This document shows, one piece after another, positions 54,801 to 62,384 of a stretch of DNA of 64,000 bases. Origin of the DNA: CAIZWU01 sp942492905 (GTDB taxonomy: Bacteria; Verrucomicrobiota; Verrucomicrobiia; Verrucomicrobiales; V1-33); contig OW818657.1 of NCBI GenBank assembly GCA_942492905.1, forward strand, positions 5,952,001 to 6,016,000. The letters are read 5' to 3'. Within the stretch, counting starts at the first letter, position 1, and each line of letters begins with the position of its first letter. The notes under the pieces were generated by a model, which had not been told where the DNA came from, did not search any database, and saw only the letters and a program-made list of their open reading frames with translations. Made by a program: the position numbers and the translations under genes.

Positions 54801-56447
54801 ATACTGGGTGCGGCAGGCAAAGAGCAGCCGCCCGGCTCCTGGTTGCCCGGCCATTTCCACCGGCAGTGCTTTCCGCAGCTCCGCAAAAAAGGCCTCGCCA
54901 GCCTGCTCCGAGAGGTGGACGAGCACTTCATCAAGGCCATCCCAGACCAGTAGCGCCCCCTGTGTCTGCACCGCCCGCAGGATAGTGGCAGGCGACGGCA
55001 TGGTCAGCGCCGAGCGCCTCACCATGGCGGTGAGGATGTCCGACAGCAGAGGCCGGGCCTCGGGGTTGCTGGCCAGCAGGCCGTCCTGGTTGACCAGGCG
55101 AAGATCAAGGTAGATGGGCACGGGCAGGCTGGAAGCGCTTTCCCGTTTTTCCAGCAATTCCCGGCACAGCTCCAGACAGGCCATGGTTTTCCCGGAGCCG
55201 GTTTCGCCCAAAAGCGCACAGTAAGCCGCGCCTTTTTCATCTGTCAGCCAGGCCGTCAGTTCAGCTAGGAGATCCACGCCGGACTCTCCGTCTGCAAGCT
55301 CCACTTCGGCAGCTTTAGCGAGAGTGCGCTGCTTGTCTGCCCGCTGGGGGATAAATTTGCCCCGGGCCGGATCATAGAAATTCGCAGCATCCAGCAACTC
55401 AGCTGGGAGCGCATCAAATTCGCTGGAGTCTGCCCTGACGGGATGTGGAGTAGCAGGGGTGATGGGATCGACCGGATGATGCTGCGCGAGCAGGGCTTGG
55501 ATTCGCTCGGCTAGTCCGCGGATGAACTGCTCGCGGCGGCGGTCATTGCGCCTTAGATCGATATAGGAAAGATCGTGCTGATCGCCCTTGGTTCTCGGCA
55601 GGAAATACACCAGCCCTTCCGAAAATCCGGGGCAGTTCACGTGTTTGAAGTCGGGCCGATAGGCTCCCACTCCGACGGGCAGGCCGATGCCTTTTGCTTC
55701 CGGGCCAAAGTAGTAAGGCCGCTCCAGCCGGTTGATGATACCGCTCTCGCAATACGCCGGGCTAAGCAGCAGCAGGGCGAAAGGACAGCGCTTCATGGCT
55801 CGGGTGATTTCCTGTTCGATATGGCTGCCGACGGGGATGCCGCTATCCGTTTGCCGGTAGTCATCGCACTTCCAGAACTCGAAATTGCTCACCCCGATGC
55901 CGCGTAGCATGAGGCGCAGTTCCTCCAAGAAGACATTCACCAGATCCCGGTCCGCCCAGGCAAAACTGATAAAAAATCGCGGCACATCCGGCCACCCGCG
56001 CGGCGGGACGATCTTGTCCTCACGCTTGATGGCGCTGATGGCATCCCGCGTTCCTTGTGCCAGCCGGCGCTGGGACATGGAATCGCCCTCGAACCGGCAC
56101 CGCGCGGCCTCAGCTCCAGCTCCCCGGGCATCGGGAATCGCCAACAAAAAGCGCCCCGGTCCAGCGCAGCCCACTTTTTCCAAATGCCCGCGAAAACGCG
56201 AAAGCTGCGTCCGCAGCGAGCCGGGCGTGAGATCGGCAAACAACCGCTGGATCAACTCACCCCGGGTGAGTTCACTCACGTTTTTCCCCGCCTCGTGGCG
56301 CCTGCGGACCAGCCCCCGGAGCATCTCCGCGCGACGGATGAAGAGGCCCCGCTCGCTTTCCTTCGCAAAAATGCCCTCTATGGTTTCCGCCTCCGTTAGC
56401 ACCCGCTCCAAGTGAGCGTCGATGTCGTAGAAATCGAGTTCGTTCAT
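51861..56447 (-). CDS. TIR-NACHT-WD40 protein, NLR-like immune receptor candidate
   Basis: The 1528-residue protein has: an unrecognised helical N terminus (1-150; a weak winged-helix look at 75-105); a TIR domain (156-320) starting PRFFISFAWADRD, with LLLLSPAYCESGIINRLE, whose final Glu may be the NADase residue; a NACHT ATPase (about 395-770) with Walker A GETGSGKT (414-421), Walker B LLVWDGLDE (499-507) and FAHTSLQEYFLACHL; pentapeptide-like repeats (872-945; DLSGADFAGADLRTVEF); ten WD40 repeats (998-1417); and a 110-residue C-terminal domain. TIR-STAND proteins with repeat sensors act in bacterial antiphage defence and self-killing; that role is inferred here. No partner gene is adjacent on the same strand. 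Confidence 0.88.
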   Translation of the reverse strand: MNELDFYDIDAHLERVLTEAETIEGIFAKESERGLFIRRAEMLRGLVRRRHEAGKNVSELTRGELIQRLFADLTPGSLRTQLSRFRGHLEKVGCAGPGRFLLAIPDARGAGAEAARCRFEGDSMSQRRLAQGTRDAISAIKREDKIVPPRGWPDVPRFFISFAWADRDLVNVFLEELRLMLRGIGVSNFEFWKCDDYRQTDSGIPVGSHIEQEITRAMKRCPFALLLLSPAYCESGIINRLERPYYFGPEAKGIGLPVGVGAYRPDFKHVNCPGFSEGLVYFLPRTKGDQHDLSYIDLRRNDRRREQFIRGLAERIQALLAQHHPVDPITPATPHPVRADSSEFDALPAELLDAANFYDPARGKFIPQRADKQRTLAKAAEVELADGESGVDLLAELTAWLTDEKGAAYCALLGETGSGKTMACLELCRELLEKRESASSLPVPIYLDLRLVNQDGLLASNPEARPLLSDILTAMVRRSALTMPSPATILRAVQTQGALLVWDGLDEVLVHLSEQAGEAFFAELRKALPVEMAGQPGAGRLLFACRTQYFRGMAHEVSLFTESRKSAINPSAGGKEDRNPPHARYLVLRVLPFGEEQIRAYLQANVPGVDLDRALEIIDSVHNLRELAGRPFLLSLMRPFLARLDHQLATGRSVRSVDLYAGFVQEWQERNAKMDRIISDDKPHLMQRLAAHLWREGMKSISCEALNRWLRKEIVSEPVWVHTYGEALKSHPEALLEHFRDATFLGRWDGEAFRFAHTSLQEYFLACHLVEALEAGKVEAWALPLPSRETFDFMVELRQQRAEESPVAERRMEAALAGILREVAEAETPIDATSWSPGFSRNESPQAKRKLSALAFWLRSHQPGQPEQPIPGMDLSGLDLTAWLFAPRGGPWGGKVPDVAPPVRLGMSGWLARGTALLRAGFGGVDLSGADFAGADLRTVEFQHCLLGGVTWPEPPPSGLLVRGGSGPAPVAPWLRFIDPVHPPSRPFVPFTATWPARTFTGHEGMVLSCAFSADGRRIVSGAGDNSVRVWDAVTGRLLRTITGHQNWVTSCAFSADGRRIVSGSWDKNVRIWEAETGQLLCTLTGHEKSVWSCAFSADGRRIVSGAGDNTVRIWDAETGLLLRTITGHEDRVWSCEFSADGRRIVSGAGDKTVRVWDAKTGHLLRTLSGHQGLVTSCAFSADGRLVLSGSWDNTVRVWETETGQLLRVLTGHEDGALSCKFSADGRRIVSGAGDNSVRIWDAETGRLLRTLAGHANWVWSCAFSADGRCIASGSWDNTLRVWDTGTGQLLRILTGHENGIWCCAFSADRRYIVSGANDNTVRIWEAETGRLRRTLTGHENRVWSCAFSADGRRIVSGAGDNTVRVWDAETGRLLRTLTGHEEWVTFCAFSADGRRIVSSSEDNTLRVWNTETGAALEPAAKDRAILQRKGRVSGLEITPVRTLRLSSATGTFLREICQLNDGDWAVLEPWNRELDAIRIPENVPVVIRRATPGAWRWLGYDARDEKGLYVPGAPVLEAEAFGPLPPA
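52197..53456 (-). repeat. Ten tandem 126-bp WD40 repeats within the TIR-NACHT gene
   Basis: The array encodes ten 42-residue units (residues 998-1417) with a near-constant core, GH...SCAFSADGRRIVSG then DNTVRVWD.ETG. Repeats differ mainly at unit positions 8, 9, 11, 26-27 and 40. Nucleotide identity between units is visibly high, so unequal exchange or gene conversion is likely. Confidence 0.9.
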
Positions 56448-56713
56448 AGTGGGAACTGGTGGGTAAGGCGTCGATCAGGCACAGCATTGGTGAGAATTGA
56501 TATAATGGATTGCGGTAGATTGACGTTAAATCAACGTAATTTATAAGAAATATCCGGCCTCGCGTGTAAAAGGGCAAAAGACTCCACCCACCATCCAGAG
56601 AGCACCGCATCCCCCCGCAGGAAAGCAACCACCGGCCCTCCATCCAAAAGTCCCAAATCCACCTACCACCCAAGTGCCGTTGACCACCCATCGCATCCGA
56701 CTTTGATTTAGCC
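56448..56713. promoter_or_regulatory. AT-rich divergent region between the TIR-NACHT and DUF971 genes
   Basis: The part at 56490-56570 is markedly more AT-rich than its surroundings. On the plus strand TTGACG (56520-56525) and TATAAG (56542-56547) are 16 bases apart, a plausible sigma-70 promoter for the DUF971 gene. ACGTT-AAATC-AACGT (56523-56537) is a short dyad within it. TATAAT also occurs at 56500-56507 without a clear partner. Confidence 0.45.
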
Positions 56714-57025
56714 ATGCTCAGCCCCACCGACATCCAGTCCATCGGAGATGAAATCGCCATCCGTTGGAGCGACGGCAGCGAAAACTACTATCCGATGGAG
56801 CGCCTCCGCGCTTGGTCCCCCAGCGCCGAGACTGCCGGAGAACGCGATCTCCTCGGCCAAAAAATCGGCGGCGACCACCGCACGGAATTCCCCGGGGTGC
56901 GCGCCACCGCCTGGCAAATCGTGGGCGGCTACGCCATCGCCTTCGCCTTCAGCGACGGCCACAAGACCGGCCTCTACGGCTACGACTACCTCAAAGCCAT
57001 CGGCAAAAAGCTCGGTCAGGATTGA
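56714..57025 (+). CDS. DUF971 (gamma-butyrobetaine hydroxylase-like N-terminal) protein
   Basis: The 103-residue protein shows the DUF971 pattern: LSPTDIQSIGDEIAIRWSDG, then YYPMERLRAWSPSA in the position of the usual LR..CPCA.C block (here lacking the cysteines), and AWQIVGGYAIAFAFSDGH with GLYGYDYL at the end. The domain is found alone or at the N terminus of BBOX-type hydroxylases; its role alone is not settled. A larger overlapping frame on the same strand belongs to the next gene and does not compete with this start. Confidence 0.85.
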   Translation: MLSPTDIQSIGDEIAIRWSDGSENYYPMERLRAWSPSAETAGERDLLGQKIGGDHRTEFPGVRATAWQIVGGYAIAFAFSDGHKTGLYGYDYLKAIGKKLGQD

Positions 57026-57030
57026 CCGCC

Positions 57031-58287
57031 GTGCCGGCCCGGAAATCGAACGTTTCCCCTCCGTGCGTTTCAAAGAAGGACGTCGCCCATCGGGCGATCC
57101 TCCCCAAACCGGTTTCCCTCCTGAAAAAACGCCTCCTGATTTTCACCCGGCTGTTGCTGGCTCTGGCTGCCTGCGCGGGTTTTGCCCGCTACTGGTGCGG
57201 AAGGGGTGCAACAGAGGTATTCGAGGGCGTACTGTCCACGCAGCAATCCATGGGCGCCGGGGTCGCCACGTGGATTGAAGCCGCGCCCGCCATCGCCAGC
57301 CACTCCACTGGCAGTAAACTCTTCGACGGCGAGTGGCTGTTTGGCACCTATGTCATGAGCGGGCTCGGCCTCGCCCAGACCACCATGGAGCATCCGGAAC
57401 TCCGCACCCAAAACCTCCCGCTCATCCGCACCGCGGTGGAAAGGCTCCTCCATTCCGATGTCAGAGCTTTCGACGAGCGGCGCTGGGGGGAAGACCCTAT
57501 CGAATCCCTCGCCGCCGCCAGCTCCGATCACGCCGCCTACCTGGGCTACTTCAATCTCCTGCTTGCCTGCCAGCACCTCATCGACCCCAAAGCCCCTTCC
57601 GCCGCCCTCCACGACCGTATTTCCCAAGTCCTTGAAACCCGCCTGCTGGCCAGTCCCCAAGGCCTGCTGGAAACCTATCCCGGCGAATGTTATCCCTTGG
57701 ACAACGCTGCCGGGATCGCCTCGCTCGCCCTGCGCGACCGCACCGCCCAGGGCACCATCAGCGTCCCCGTGCGCCGATGGCTGGACGCTTACCTGACCCG
57801 TTGGCAGGATCCCCATTCCGGCCTGCTTTATCAGGCCGTTGATTACACCACCGGCAGCCCCCGGGACCACCCCCGCGGCTCCGGCACCAACCTTGCCGTC
57901 TACTTCCTTGGCTTTGCCGATCCCGCCCTGTCGCGCCAGCTTCACGCATCTGCTCTGGCTTCACTCGCCAACACCGGTCTCGGTTTCACAGCCATGCGGG
58001 AATACCCTCGCGGCATGAACGGCCGGGGCGATATCGACTCCGGTCCCCTCTTCGCCGGCTGGTCTATCTCCTCCACTGGCTTTTCCCTCGCCGGTTGCCG
58101 TCAGCAGGGCGATGCCGCTGGCTTCACTGCCCGCTGGCGGCTGGTGCACCTTTTCGGCATGCCTTCCCAGCGTGCTGGACGTACCCACTTCGTCACCGGG
58201 GGCCGGCTAGGTGATGCCATCCTCTTCGCTATGGCCACCGCCCTGCCCCCGGCCGTGCTCGAACGCGCCCTCCTTGCTTCCCGATGA
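57031..58287 (+). CDS. Unknown protein with N-terminal membrane anchor and toroid-like helices
   Basis: The protein of about 418 residues has an N-terminal hydrophobic segment (KKRLLIFTRLLLALAACAGFA) and then helix-rich sequence (DGEWLFGTYVMSGLGLAQ; HAAYLGYFNLLLACQHL; GTNLAVYFLGFADPALS), which looks like an alpha/alpha toroid. No family was recognised. There is no in-frame ATG after the DUF971 stop; GTG at 57031 has an AGGA site nine bases before it, and TTG at 57022 overlaps the DUF971 stop. It overlaps the next small gene by ATGA. Confidence 0.7.
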   Translation: MPARKSNVSPPCVSKKDVAHRAILPKPVSLLKKRLLIFTRLLLALAACAGFARYWCGRGATEVFEGVLSTQQSMGAGVATWIEAAPAIASHSTGSKLFDGEWLFGTYVMSGLGLAQTTMEHPELRTQNLPLIRTAVERLLHSDVRAFDERRWGEDPIESLAAASSDHAAYLGYFNLLLACQHLIDPKAPSAALHDRISQVLETRLLASPQGLLETYPGECYPLDNAAGIASLALRDRTAQGTISVPVRRWLDAYLTRWQDPHSGLLYQAVDYTTGSPRDHPRGSGTNLAVYFLGFADPALSRQLHASALASLANTGLGFTAMREYPRGMNGRGDIDSGPLFAGWSISSTGFSLAGCRQQGDAAGFTARWRLVHLFGMPSQRAGRTHFVTGGRLGDAILFAMATALPPAVLERALLASR

Positions 58288-58571
58288 AATTCTGGTTCCT
58301 CCTCCATCGTGGGCGCTTCCTCCGGCTCGCTCTGCTCATCACGCTGCACGAAATCGTGCTCTGGTCCCTCACTGGCCACGACGTCACCTCCGTATTCCTC
58401 GCTCCTCACGAGAACACTCCGGTCCATTGGGCCATTCTCGCCGCCCTGCTCATCCTCCTCCGCCTGGTCCTGATCCTCATCTATCCAGGCTGGCTGATCT
58501 GGAAACTCACCTCCACTCCCCGGAGGCCATCCCTTGGCAGCTTGTCATTTCGTCAAACTCCGCTTAAATGA
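58284..58571 (+). CDS. Small membrane protein of unknown function
   Basis: The 95-residue protein has two hydrophobic segments (about 13-30 and 49-72) and a basic C-terminal tail. Its ATG overlaps the stop of the preceding gene by four bases, and the SPFH gene starts six bases after its stop, so the three are likely co-transcribed. No family was recognised. Confidence 0.65.
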   Translation: MKFWFLLHRGRFLRLALLITLHEIVLWSLTGHDVTSVFLAPHENTPVHWAILAALLILLRLVLILIYPGWLIWKLTSTPRRPSLGSLSFRQTPLK

Positions 58572-58577
58572 TCCTCT

Positions 58578-59420
58578 ATGAAAGAGCACCGCGCCATCTG
58601 CATGCAGGGCCTCGTCCCTCTGATCTTTTCCATCGGGCTGCTGTCCTTCGGACTCTTCCTTGCCAGAGGCATTCCTTTCCTGTTTCCGGTCATCATCCTC
58701 GCTGCGGTCCTGGGTTTCAAAGGGCTCTTCATCGTTGGCCCCAATGATGCCCGGGTCCTGACTTTTTTCGGAAAATACATCGGCACGGTACGGGAGAGCG
58801 GCTTCTGGTTCGCCAATCCGCTCGCCCGCAAACAGACCATCTCCCTCAAGGTCAACAATTTCCAAAGCCAGCAACTCAAAGTCAACGACGCCCAGGGCAA
58901 TCCCATCGAGATCGGATCCGTCATCGTGTGGCGCGTCATTGATACCGCCAAGGCCCTCTTCGAAGTCGAGGACTACTCCTCCTTCGTCCACATCCAATGC
59001 GAGACCGCCCTGCGCCATCTGGCCAGCCACTATCCTTACGAGCCGCATACTCCTGACGAAATCGCCCTGCGCAGCCATCAGGCCGAAGTCGCCACCAAAC
59101 TCCGTTCCGAGGTTCAGGAGCGCACCGCCCTCGCAGGAATCGAGATCATCGAGACCCAGCTCAGCCATCTCGCCTACAGCCCGGAAATTGCCCAGGCCAT
59201 GCTCCGGCGCCAGCAGGCCCAGGCCGTGATCGCCGCCCGCCAGATGATCGTCGACGGGGCGGTCGGCATGGTGGAGATGGCGCTCCGCAAACTCGAAGCC
59301 GACGGCGTGGTCACCTTCGATAACAACAGCCGGGCCGCCCTCGTCAACAATCTCATGGTCACGCTGGTCTCCGAGCAGCATATCCAGCCCGTCCTCTCCA
59401 CGGCCCAGGTGAAGGGCTAA
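58578..59420 (+). CDS. SPFH/Band 7 domain membrane protein
   Basis: The 280-residue protein has two N-terminal hydrophobic segments (about 9-29 and 31-50) followed by a Band 7 domain (GLFIVGPNDARVLTFFGKYIGT; SVIVWRVIDTAKALFEVEDY; LRSEVQERTALAGIEIIETQ; AYSPEIAQAMLRRQQAQAVIAAR). Such proteins form oligomeric membrane scaffolds or protease regulators. It is the last gene of the unit that begins with DUF971 or the unknown gene at 57031. Confidence 0.92.
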   Translation: MKEHRAICMQGLVPLIFSIGLLSFGLFLARGIPFLFPVIILAAVLGFKGLFIVGPNDARVLTFFGKYIGTVRESGFWFANPLARKQTISLKVNNFQSQQLKVNDAQGNPIEIGSVIVWRVIDTAKALFEVEDYSSFVHIQCETALRHLASHYPYEPHTPDEIALRSHQAEVATKLRSEVQERTALAGIEIIETQLSHLAYSPEIAQAMLRRQQAQAVIAARQMIVDGAVGMVEMALRKLEADGVVTFDNNSRAALVNNLMVTLVSEQHIQPVLSTAQVKG

Positions 59421-59446
59421 GTCAGGAATATGGTCCCGATCGGGAT

Positions 59447-59764
59447 TCAGGGGATTTCCATCCTCAAATAATCACCGGATTGAATTCCTTCCAAGGCTTG
59501 GTTGATATTGGCAGCCGCAGTCAGGATGCGTCGCAGATCGTTGGTGGAAAGCTCCATGATGGCGATGCGCCGGCCACTGAGGTTTTGCTGATAACGGATG
59601 TTCTGATCCGAGGTGATGAAAAGATCAAACTCCGCTTCCGCGAGACGGATCAGGTTGCCATTCTTCTCACCGCCCCACCCCCGCTTCGTGGCCGTGATGC
59701 AAGTGTGCCCTGAAAGAATCCGATGTATCGGCCAAGGCACGCACTCATCCAGCAAAATCTTCAT
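59447..59764 (-). CDS. DUF5615 PIN-like protein, probable toxin
   Basis: The 105-residue protein begins MKILLDECVPWPIHRILSGH and contains FDLFITSDQNIRYQQNL, the metal-binding Asp-containing blocks of the DUF5615/Mut7-C PIN-like family. These are typically RNases in toxin-antitoxin pairs. Its ATG overlaps the stop of the DUF433 gene by four bases, the standard antitoxin-first order. The ATG at 59764 gives the conserved start; the frame is open to 59839. Confidence 0.87.
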   Translation of the reverse strand: MKILLDECVPWPIHRILSGHTCITATKRGWGGEKNGNLIRLAEAEFDLFITSDQNIRYQQNLSGRRIAIMELSTNDLRRILTAAANINQALEGIQSGDYLRMEIP

Positions 59765-59973
59765 GCGGCCGCAAAGAGCGAGGATTCTGAACGCTCCAAC
59801 ACGGCACAAGCCATTTCGCGGGATACGGAGGGAAAGCACTCCAGAAACTCATTCAGCGTGTAATCTTTTTCCAAGTATTCAAACATGGTTTTAACGGGAA
59901 CCCGGGTTCCCCGGAAGACGGGGCTGCCTCCCAGAATATCAGGGTCAACCGTGATGATATCGGCGGTGCTCAT
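59761..59973 (-). CDS. DUF433 protein, probable antitoxin
   Basis: The 70-residue protein shows the DUF433 pattern: ITVDPDILGGSPVFRGTRVP, VKTMFEYLEKDYTLNEFLECFP, then a short helical tail. DUF433 proteins carry a helix-turn-helix and are common partners of DUF5615 or PIN toxins. It is the first gene of a two-gene unit, translated with the downstream toxin through an ATGA-type overlap. Confidence 0.9.
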   Translation of the reverse strand: MSTADIITVDPDILGGSPVFRGTRVPVKTMFEYLEKDYTLNEFLECFPSVSREMACAVLERSESSLFAAA

Positions 59974-60147
59974 GCAACATCATAAACACAAACCGATCCG
60001 GTGCAAATCCCGTTATTGGAATGAAAGGAGCTGATAAACCAGCGGCGATGGCCCTCAAGCCGGGCAGAACCAACGATGCCACGGCATTTCGATGATTTTC
60101 CGGATTTCGTGTCAGAAAATCCCGGTCCCGGTCAATATACCTTCCGC

Positions 60148-60747
60148 ATGACTTCGGAAGCGGCTCCGCGCGACATTTTTCTCGATCTCCTCGGCCCCTG
60201 TGAAAGCCGGCTCCGGGCCTTCATCACCGGGGCGCTGGCCACGGCGGATGACCGTGCCGATTTCTTCCAGGATGTCGTGCTGATCCTGTGGCGGAAATTC
60301 GATCAATACGATGCCGCCCGTCCTTTCCTGCCGTGGGCCATGGGGATCGCGGTGCGGCGGATGAAGGAGGAATACCGGAAATCCTCCCGGCGTCCCTGTT
60401 TATTGGAGGAGGATCATTTGGAACGTCTCGCCCATGCCTTGGAATCCACCGCTCCTGACCAAACCACTTCGGCGGAGGAGGAAGCACTGGCCGATTGTCT
60501 GGCGGACCTGCCGTTGCGGTCCGCCACGCTGATCCAGCGCCGCTATTTCGACCATGCCAGTATTGAAACACTGAGCCGGGAAAGCGGTCAAAGCGCCGCG
60601 GCCCTCTATCAAACGCTTTCCCGGCTCCGCCGTGCTCTGGCGGAATGCATCCGGGAGCGGCTCCAAGCCGGCGAATCCGACTTTTCCTCCCGCTCCGGCG
60701 CTGCTCCGCGCCCGGCCACTCTTTCCGCTCTGATCCCACCCTCATGA
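60148..60747 (+). CDS. RNA polymerase ECF-type sigma factor
   Basis: The 199-residue sigma factor has region 2 (LRAFITGALATADDRADFFQ; DVVLILWRKFDQYDAARPFLPWAMGIAVRRM) and region 4 (LADLPLRSATLIQRRYFDHA; SIETLSRESGQSAAALYQTL). The DVxxxLWxKFDxYD block is typical of the Rhodopirellula/Verrucomicrobium group of ECF factors. An ATG at 60076 in frame is an alternative start that adds 24 residues. The anti-sigma-like gene overlaps its end by ATGA, so the pair is co-translated. Confidence 0.88.
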   Translation: MTSEAAPRDIFLDLLGPCESRLRAFITGALATADDRADFFQDVVLILWRKFDQYDAARPFLPWAMGIAVRRMKEEYRKSSRRPCLLEEDHLERLAHALESTAPDQTTSAEEEALADCLADLPLRSATLIQRRYFDHASIETLSRESGQSAAALYQTLSRLRRALAECIRERLQAGESDFSSRSGAAPRPATLSALIPPS

Positions 60748-62384
60748 AAACCGATCCTGATTTCAATCCTGTTGCCAGTGCCTGGCTTGACGGTCGAGCC
60801 AGCCAACCCGAGCAGAGCATCCTGCGGGAAATCTTCCCGGCGGAACCCGGCGTCATGAAGGAATTCGCCGCACTCTGCCACACCGAGGTTCTCCTCCAAC
60901 AGTCCGGCGCGGATGCCGCGTCCCGCCGGGAATCACTGGCAAAGCTTATGTCGGGAAGACCTCTGACAAAGCGTGCCGCCGATTTGTGGAAAAACCGGAT
61001 CACCCGCTGGAGCGCTGCTGCCGCCCTGCTCACTGTCGCAGTCTGGTCGATGATGCGTCCTGGCAACGACTCCGATGCCATCACCGTGGCGGAAAAACAA
61101 TCTCCCTCCAAGGCTCCCGTGCGGACGGCGGTGGGAGGAGGAAGGACATCGATCAAGGCGGAGGCAAAGGGTCAGTTCCCTGAAACCGCACCCGGATTTG
61201 AACTCCTCCTGAAGCGTTTTTACATGGTGGATTTCAAAGCGGCGGGATCCCTTCCCGAGGCGGTCGCCCTCCTCGTGAAGGATATTCACCTAGCGGATGG
61301 CAAGTCACCGGAGGTTGAGATATTGGACGCCGGAGATGCCCCGGTTTTCCTGGCTCTCAACGTTTCACTCCCGGCCTGGACCCTCCTTCAAATCATGGCT
61401 CTCCAGTCCGGCACGAGGATGGAAATTTCAGGCGAATCCCTCGTCTTCCAACAAGCGGAGAATCCATCCGATAGAGTCCGCAGCGTCACGCGATCATCCA
61501 ATTTCAACCTGCTGCCGGCCCTGCTGCCCTCTCCGGAAAACCATCCTGACAATGAGGACATCTCCTCCTACGGCAACTTGGCCCACCACGCTTTTGGAAG
61601 CCAATTAACTTTTTCCGGAGCCAGGAAAAGTCTGGCCGAATGCACAGGACCGGTCCGGGATATCGAAGTGTTGAAACTGGCGCTCCATGAGATCGACCAA
61701 TCCAGCGTCAGGGTGAATTTGAGCATGAAGTTGATGAACTTCCAACCTGAGCCAGGTGGGCAGGATTTATCAGAACCTTCCGGCCAGGACGCATTCACAT
61801 TGGCAGGAGTTTTTACGGACGCCCAGATGCAATTAATCATGCGCGCGGCCTCCGTGAAGAAGGGTGTGGATCTGATGACTTTTACTCCGGTAAACACTCC
61901 CCCGAATTTATTTGCCGGTTTCGATGAGAGTTATTCCAGGAACAAGACTGCCCTAATGCCGATCACAGCAAAGGTGATTGTCCGGCCTTTGGTCCAGGAT
62001 ACGTGCGAACTGCGTTATGAAATAAAAATGGTGGGAAATTCCGGGATTGCCGGAACCCGGGAAATTACTGAATTCAAAAACTCTGTCGTGATCTGGAACG
62101 GACAGACGGTGGCTTTTAAAGGCAAGCATCCGAACGGGTCGGAAATCATGCTCTTTCTCACTGCCAATCTAACTGATCCCACTGGGCAACTCCTCGCTCA
62201 AAGCCGCAATCCGGCGCCGTCCGCCCTCTCCGAAGATGTTCCTGACGGGATGCCTTCGCCTTGGAACGACGGATTTTTCATCAGCCCGTTTGCCCCGGCA
62301 CAAGGAGAGATCGACCTCACTGCCGTTAAAAGTGGAGAGCAGGTCCAATGCCCGTTCACGGGCAAGTTATTTCGGAAGCCCTGA
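60744..62384 (+). CDS. Anti-sigma-like membrane protein fused to STN-like and secretin-like domains
   Basis: The 546-residue protein has a cytosolic N terminus (1-80; AWLDGRASQPEQSILREIF is the pattern of FecR-type PVC anti-sigma factors), one membrane segment (about 86-103), and an outer part. Residues 150-236 look like an STN domain (LALNVSLPAWTLLQIMALQ; GTRMEISGESLVFQ). Residues 350-482 resemble the secretin core (FTLAGVFTDAQMQLIMRAAS; NSVVIWNGQTVAFKG; IMLFLTANLTDPTGQ). The end is QVQCPFTGKLFRKP. It overlaps the sigma gene by ATGA, and its last 18 bases overlap a convergent small gene. Confidence 0.75.
   Translation: MKTDPDFNPVASAWLDGRASQPEQSILREIFPAEPGVMKEFAALCHTEVLLQQSGADAASRRESLAKLMSGRPLTKRAADLWKNRITRWSAAAALLTVAVWSMMRPGNDSDAITVAEKQSPSKAPVRTAVGGGRTSIKAEAKGQFPETAPGFELLLKRFYMVDFKAAGSLPEAVALLVKDIHLADGKSPEVEILDAGDAPVFLALNVSLPAWTLLQIMALQSGTRMEISGESLVFQQAENPSDRVRSVTRSSNFNLLPALLPSPENHPDNEDISSYGNLAHHAFGSQLTFSGARKSLAECTGPVRDIEVLKLALHEIDQSSVRVNLSMKLMNFQPEPGGQDLSEPSGQDAFTLAGVFTDAQMQLIMRAASVKKGVDLMTFTPVNTPPNLFAGFDESYSRNKTALMPITAKVIVRPLVQDTCELRYEIKMVGNSGIAGTREITEFKNSVVIWNGQTVAFKGKHPNGSEIMLFLTANLTDPTGQLLAQSRNPAPSALSEDVPDGMPSPWNDGFFISPFAPAQGEIDLTAVKSGEQVQCPFTGKLFRKP

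Noticed and set aside
50702..57025. A complete multi-gene defence island around the TIR-NACHT gene
   Set aside because: Neighbours are a YcaQ-like glycosylase, a PadR unit and a DUF971 gene; no integrase, restriction, CBASS or other defence gene was found, so only the single receptor gene is claimed.
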